From a virus, in the IMG/VR virus record IMGVR_UViG_3300046167_000689, positions 1 to 45,113 of that record: a stretch of 45,113 nucleotides of DNA; one strand, 5' to 3'. Made by a program: the position numbers and the translations under genes. Within the stretch, counting starts at the first letter, position 1. Each line of letters begins with the position of its first letter. A model generated the notes under the pieces. It did not search any database, was not told the origin of the DNA, and worked only from the letters and a program-made list of their open reading frames with translations. Of this stretch, positions 41,913-45,113 are shown in pieces.

Positions 41913-42687
41913 CTATGTCCTTAATATTCTGCGAAGTTGGGGTATCCCCAGTTCCTTCGGATCGTGGTCAGTAGTTCTAAGAAAAACCTGTCCCCTGATT
42001 TTCCTAGTCATTTGTGCGGCTTTACCTGTCGCATCATTGTCTAGCAGTATATAAATTTTATTATACTTATGTAAAGTACTTTTTAGTGTATTAGTTAAAT
42101 TTGTACCAAGTAATGCGATACCGGTGAAGTCAGGCAGTCTAGAAATGGCACATGCGCTGGCTGCATCCTCGACTAGGACCGCTTTATCAGCACCTCCGAC
42201 ATGGATACCGCAAGACGTGTCTCCGTAGCTCAACCATTTAGGGCCACCTTTAAGTGCCCGTCCCTACGGCTCCTGATTTGTCTGAATTGTAAAATAAAAC
42301 TCTACCGGTTCGAGGATCGTAACGAATATCAATTAAGCCGTTTTCGTAGGCTTCTTTGGAGTTAACGGCTTGTATGTATTCGCTGGCTTCCATGCTGTTT
42401 TCGATACGAGTGGTAAGTGCAGGCAGAGGGAGAGCCTTAGACGCATTTCCCTGCTTTCGATTGCCAGCAACATAGGCTTTAGCCGCTTCGACTGATCTAC
42501 CATTATTTTTACTACCTCTGACGGTGCATGATGCACGAAAGCAGTTCCACAACAGGCGTCCATCTGCAAGTCGGTCGATCGTGAATTTTTTATGGCCTCC
42601 ACAGAAGGGGCAGTCCAAGGTTTTATGTTCACCTTCACGGATTTTGATTTTGCTGATGACAGCCAACTGGTCTCTATAATTGAACAT
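41913..42687 (-). CDS. DNA primase with zinc finger and TOPRIM domain (frame broken once)
   Basis: Starts at 42687 (MFNYRDQLAVISK) with AGGAG five bases upstream. The N-terminal part has CPFCGGHKKFTIDRL and WNCFRASC, a zinc-ribbon as in phage primases. An extra base in the CCC at 42262-42264 shifts the frame; 775 minus 1 gives 257 residues. After it come GGADKAVLVEDAASAC (TOPRIM Glu), then KIYILLDNDATGKAA (DxD-like). It makes RNA primers for replication. There is no helicase domain; the separate helicase follows. Confidence 0.85.
42060..42093 (-). promoter_or_regulatory. Possible internal promoter with TAATACACTA in the primase gene
   Basis: Minus strand: TAATACACTA (42084-42093), 18 bases, then TATAAT (42060-42065). 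The -35 is poor, but the full -10 and exact copy of the shared element stand out. Would serve the gene at 41431-41883. Confidence 0.35.
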
Positions 42688-42699
42688 GGAAGCTCCTAC

Positions 42700-42735
42700 A
42701 AAAAACCCCGCCAGAGCAGGAGAACTCTAGCGGGG
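42700..42735 (-). terminator. Terminator after the zinc-ribbon gene
   Basis: Minus strand: CCCCGCTAGAG, loop of eight, CTCTGGCGGGG (42706-42735), then six T (42700-42705). It separates the DUF932 unit from primase. No primase promoter is clear, so some read-through is likely. Confidence 0.85.
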
Positions 42736-42792
42736 TGAGGGTGCCGTGTTCGGTGGCACCTGGCACAGGATGAGGCTCTGTGCTTGATGAGG

Positions 42793-43061
42793 TTAGGCAA
42801 CGTGCTGCAGATCAATCTCAACGCCGGCGATTTCAACTCGGCTACCACTATTGTCTATGACCTGCCTGAGTGAAGGAACCTGTACCAACATGGTCTCCGC
42901 ACTCGATGCAAAACAGGCGATTGCTGATGGGCTTCACAAAATACTCGCCCTTGTACTCAACAAATTTGGCTCTGTACTGGACCCTTGGGTTGCAGCAAGG
43001 CTCACAGTGACGATCGCCCTATAGTGCTTACCCAGAAGGTTTCGTGGTCGGCGCCGTTCAT
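42793..43061 (-). CDS. Small zinc-ribbon protein (frame broken, probably twice)
   Basis: Starts at 43061, overlapping the DUF932 stop (ATGA). With one base removed at 43017-43019 it reads HCEPCCNPRVQYRAKFVEYKG and RLFCIECGDHVG, a four-Cys zinc ribbon. With a second base removed at 42879-42880 it continues to QVIDNSGSRVEIAGVEIDLQ and a stop at 42793; 269 minus 2 gives 88 residues. Without the second correction it ends at 42848. Function unknown; likely nucleic-acid binding. Confidence 0.55.
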
Positions 43062-44037
43062 GCTGACAACAGTGAGAAGAGGCGAGAGCCAATCACTTTA
43101 GCAATCTGGTCTTCTCTTTTAGCGAGAGCTTCGGCTTCGTTGTTCACGTTCCCGCTGTTGCGCACATAAAACCGTTCATTGTTATGTGTGCTGAACGAGG
43201 TGCAGGCTGCATAAAGGCTCCAGACTGATTTGCCACGAGCTTCAACTTCCTCAGCAAATTGGTCCATGATGTCGCCACACTGCGTGTTAGATAGGTGACC
43301 ACTTTGTGACAGTGCCTTACTTGCTTGATCCGTTGTAATAGGCGTCATAGCCCATTTACGCATTCTGGTTACCCGATCACGAAAGCCATGAATTTCCGAC
43401 TGCATAAACTCTTCCATCTCAGCGGTGCTGAAATTTTCGGTATGCCTTGCGCTGGATTCTACGTTCGATCCGTAAATCAGGATGTTGTCGCAGCTGGTGT
43501 CCACAGAAGCAGCTTTGACCCGAACCGAAGTGCCGCCATGCGTATTCTGTACGACTACCATAAAGTTGGCCTGCGTCTTTGTTCCATTCAGCTGGTCAAT
43601 GGTCCCAGACAAAGCAGGGTTCTGATACTCAAGGCGAACAAATGCACCGTCACGACAGATTTTCTCTTTCAAGACTGTCTGATTGGCGATCTGTGAGATC
43701 AGGCAATTGTCGAACGCTCTCTGCACAGCTTCATGCAAGGTTCTGTTCTGCACAGTGTGATAAGCACCGCCAACCACGCCCAGCGGTAGATCTGTGTCGG
43801 TGCGAGCAATAAGACGTCCGACAGTTTCTGGTACAGGAATAGCCATACCTTTCTGTACGCAGTTAGGACTGCGGTCTTCTGAGAACAAAGGTTTCGGTTT
43901 GCACCTCGAAGTCAGCAGCCATCAATTCAGGGAAGCTGCTAGTGGTGTCTATCTCCGTTTTCGTCCATACGGTCCGTAGGGGCGATGAACAAAGTTGGAG
44001 TTTTAATGGCTGATACAGCCGCAGAGAAGTTTGTCAT
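43058..44037 (-). CDS. DUF932 (phage/plasmid-like) protein (frame broken twice at its start)
   Basis: The main frame (43058-43888) encodes 276 residues with MAIPVPETVGRLIARTDTDL, PLGVVGGAYHTVQNRTLHEA and a C-terminal helical region, the DUF932/TIGR03299 form. Upstream, an ATG at 44037 begins MTNFSAAVSAIKTPTLFIAP. Two single-base removals (about 43951 and 43879) join it: 980 minus 2 gives 326 codons. The family is widespread on phages and plasmids but its action is unknown. It is the first gene of the early unit, with a promoter at 44118. Confidence 0.8.
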
Positions 44038-44117
44038 AGTAATCAATCTTTCATTTTACGTTACAAGATGTGGTCCGTGTCGTCGTTAGGCCGCTAGGTA
44101 TCTCCAGCAGTGACGTA

Positions 44118-44160
44118 CTTATGTCACGATTCTTGGAGATTGTCAAGCGCTAATACACTA
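44118..44160 (-). promoter_or_regulatory. Early promoter with regulator element upstream of -35
   Basis: Minus strand: TTGACA (44141-44146), spacer 17, CATAAG (44118-44123) with a TG extension. Three bases upstream of the -35 lies TAGTGTATTA (44151-44160), the same place and orientation as at the promoter 37763-37791. A dyad GTGAC/GTCAC overlaps the -10. Confidence 0.7.
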
Positions 44161-44163
44161 CAC

Positions 44164-44253
44164 TAAATATTGCGTAAAACATAAATAAGTGAATTTAATT
44201 TACTAATATTAAGTAATTCACTTATGAATACATAAATAATGCAGTAAATATTG
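44164..44253. repeat. AT-rich region with 11-bp inverted repeat and direct repeats
   Basis: ATAAGTGAATT (44185-44195) and AATTCACTTAT (44215-44225) are perfect inverted arms around 19 bases. ACATAAATAA occurs at 44179 and 44230, TAAATATTG at 44164 and 44245, so the inverted repeat is nested in two direct repeats. It lies between the early promoter and the end of the second integrase gene. It could be an attachment site, replication origin, or terminator of that gene; nothing else is in 44038-44293. Confidence 0.55.
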
Positions 44254-44293
44254 AGTTTAAATTTTTATTTACATTTTAGATAAGTTTACGCAA

Positions 44294-45113
44294 CTATACT
44301 ACCGCACAGCCCGTTTCGAAGCGTTTGGCTTGAGCAGCAGCTGCCATTTCCCGGTTGGTTTTAACGTATGTATTCAGGATTTGACGGGATTGATGTCCTG
44401 TAACGGCTCTAATTTCGTCTTCGCTGCACGAGCTATTACCAAGAAGGGTGGCGCCAGTCCGCCGTAGGTCTGCCACCTTCAGGTCAGAGGGTAGGCCAGG
44501 CGTGTTCACGGACAAGTTGAGCCTTTCTTGCGATATAAGCGATCGCTGTATGGCTTACCTGTGCCTTCATACATTGCGATTGTATCGGCTGGGTTGCGAT
44601 TGGAGGCGATGGCGCCAAGTCTAGCCGCCAATGTCTTGCTTGCCGGCACCTCGACAGTCACGCCCGTCTTCTCCTGTGTGAAGCGGAACAGCCCATCATT
44701 GTAATTGGCCCACTGCATTTGCCGGCAGTCACCAGGGCGCTGACATAGATCAAAGGCCATAAGAATGATTGTGCCAATGCTACTTAGACCGTGTTTGTCG
44801 GCAGCACGCACGGCTAGTTGCACCTGATGCTCAGTCCAGACGACCTCACGGGATGCTACATGCAGCAAGCCCAGCTTTGAGAATGGATTGGACTTCACAA
44901 GCTGCAGGCGCTCACCATTAGACCACACCACGCTTAGAACCTTAATGACAGAGTTGGCGCTTGAAGCAGAGTGTGCATCACACAGCGATGAATATAGCTC
45001 TTCAGCTGCCATCGGGGTTACCTCATCGACCCAAGTCTCCGACAAGGTCTTGGCGCCAGAGATATTCGCAGCCAGGGCGATCTTGATAGAGGTGTTGTAT
45101 GCACGAAGGCTGT
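44294..45113 (-). CDS. Second tyrosine recombinase (5' end beyond window, frame broken)
   Basis: The frame is open from the right edge (SLRAYNTSIKIALAANISGA), so the start is outside. Catalytic marks: FDLCQRPGDCRQMQW (Arg), QEKTG (Lys), ADLRRTGATLLGN (Arg of HxxR, with Asp at the His place), TGHQSR (His) and LNTYVKTN (Tyr). A break near 44498-44526 is repaired by removing two bases, giving KKAQLVREHAGLPSDLKV, a natural sequence. It differs from the 29701 integrase in size and domain set. Similar genes are common in Rhodobacteraceae. An AT-rich repeat follows. Confidence 0.85.

Noticed and set aside
42758-42896. A separate ~33-residue gene ending at 42793
   Set aside because: It reads better as the C-terminal end of the zinc-ribbon protein after one single-base correction.
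15201-44160. TAATACACTA elements as T7-type phage RNA polymerase promoters
   Set aside because: They recall the start of the T7 promoter, but no single-subunit RNA polymerase gene is in the window, and sigma-70 -35/-10 boxes lie around most copies.

Overview
This window is the greater part of a tailed-phage genome with podovirus-like gene content. Neither end is a natural boundary: the terminase gene is cut at the left edge and an integrase gene at the right edge. The best taxonomic clue is a family A DNA polymerase (37828-39934, minus strand) with two CxxCxGxG zinc-finger motifs of the DnaJ central domain embedded in it. That combination is the hallmark of HMO-2011-type phages of marine alphaproteobacteria (SAR116, Roseobacter/RCA). 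A class II ribonucleotide reductase, a MazG-like protein, a DUF3310 protein, and integrase and DUF1127-like sequences of alphaproteobacterial type agree with this. Host and taxon are inferences; no database search was possible.

Layout. Bases 1-27305 (plus strand) are the virion and lysis module: large terminase C-terminus, portal, small structural genes, scaffold, a major capsid gene interrupted by a 268-nt group I intron, tail adaptors, a cluster of fibre and receptor-binding-like proteins, a HlyC-like lysine acyltransferase, an internal coiled-coil protein, endolysin, an overlapping Rz/Rz1 spanin pair, and large internal virion proteins including a peptidoglycan hydrolase. Three small minus-strand or overlapping genes sit among the first of these. 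Bases 27306-29700 hold little coding sequence but many hairpins, dyads, terminators and a candidate small RNA. They end in a likely attP: six TGGCATTA sites around a core resembling a tRNA-Ser 3' end. A tyrosine integrase (29701-31503) and two small plus-strand genes follow.

Bases 32243-44037 (minus strand) are the early module, read leftward in at least three transcription units. The first has a DUF932 protein and a zinc-ribbon protein. The next group has primase, helicase and DNA polymerase. The last is an operon with almost no intergenic space: a possible ssDNA-binding protein, two PD-(D/E)XK nucleases, DUF3310, MazG-like, ribonucleotide reductase, an RMF-like peptide and a third nuclease-like protein. 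A second, unrelated tyrosine recombinase runs off the right edge.

A 10-base element, TAATACACTA, recurs at or near four promoters and a possible fifth site, suggesting one phage regulator that coordinates early genes with the late acyltransferase gene. Several genes are broken by single-base shifts (fibre at 9.9-10.2 kb, polymerase, helicase, primase, zinc-ribbon, DUF932, second integrase). Nearly all are best explained as single extra bases, and gene lengths return to multiples of three when these are removed, so I treat them as probable sequencing errors rather than true pseudogenes. The capsid interruption is different: it has a recognisable group I intron core and a clean exon junction.
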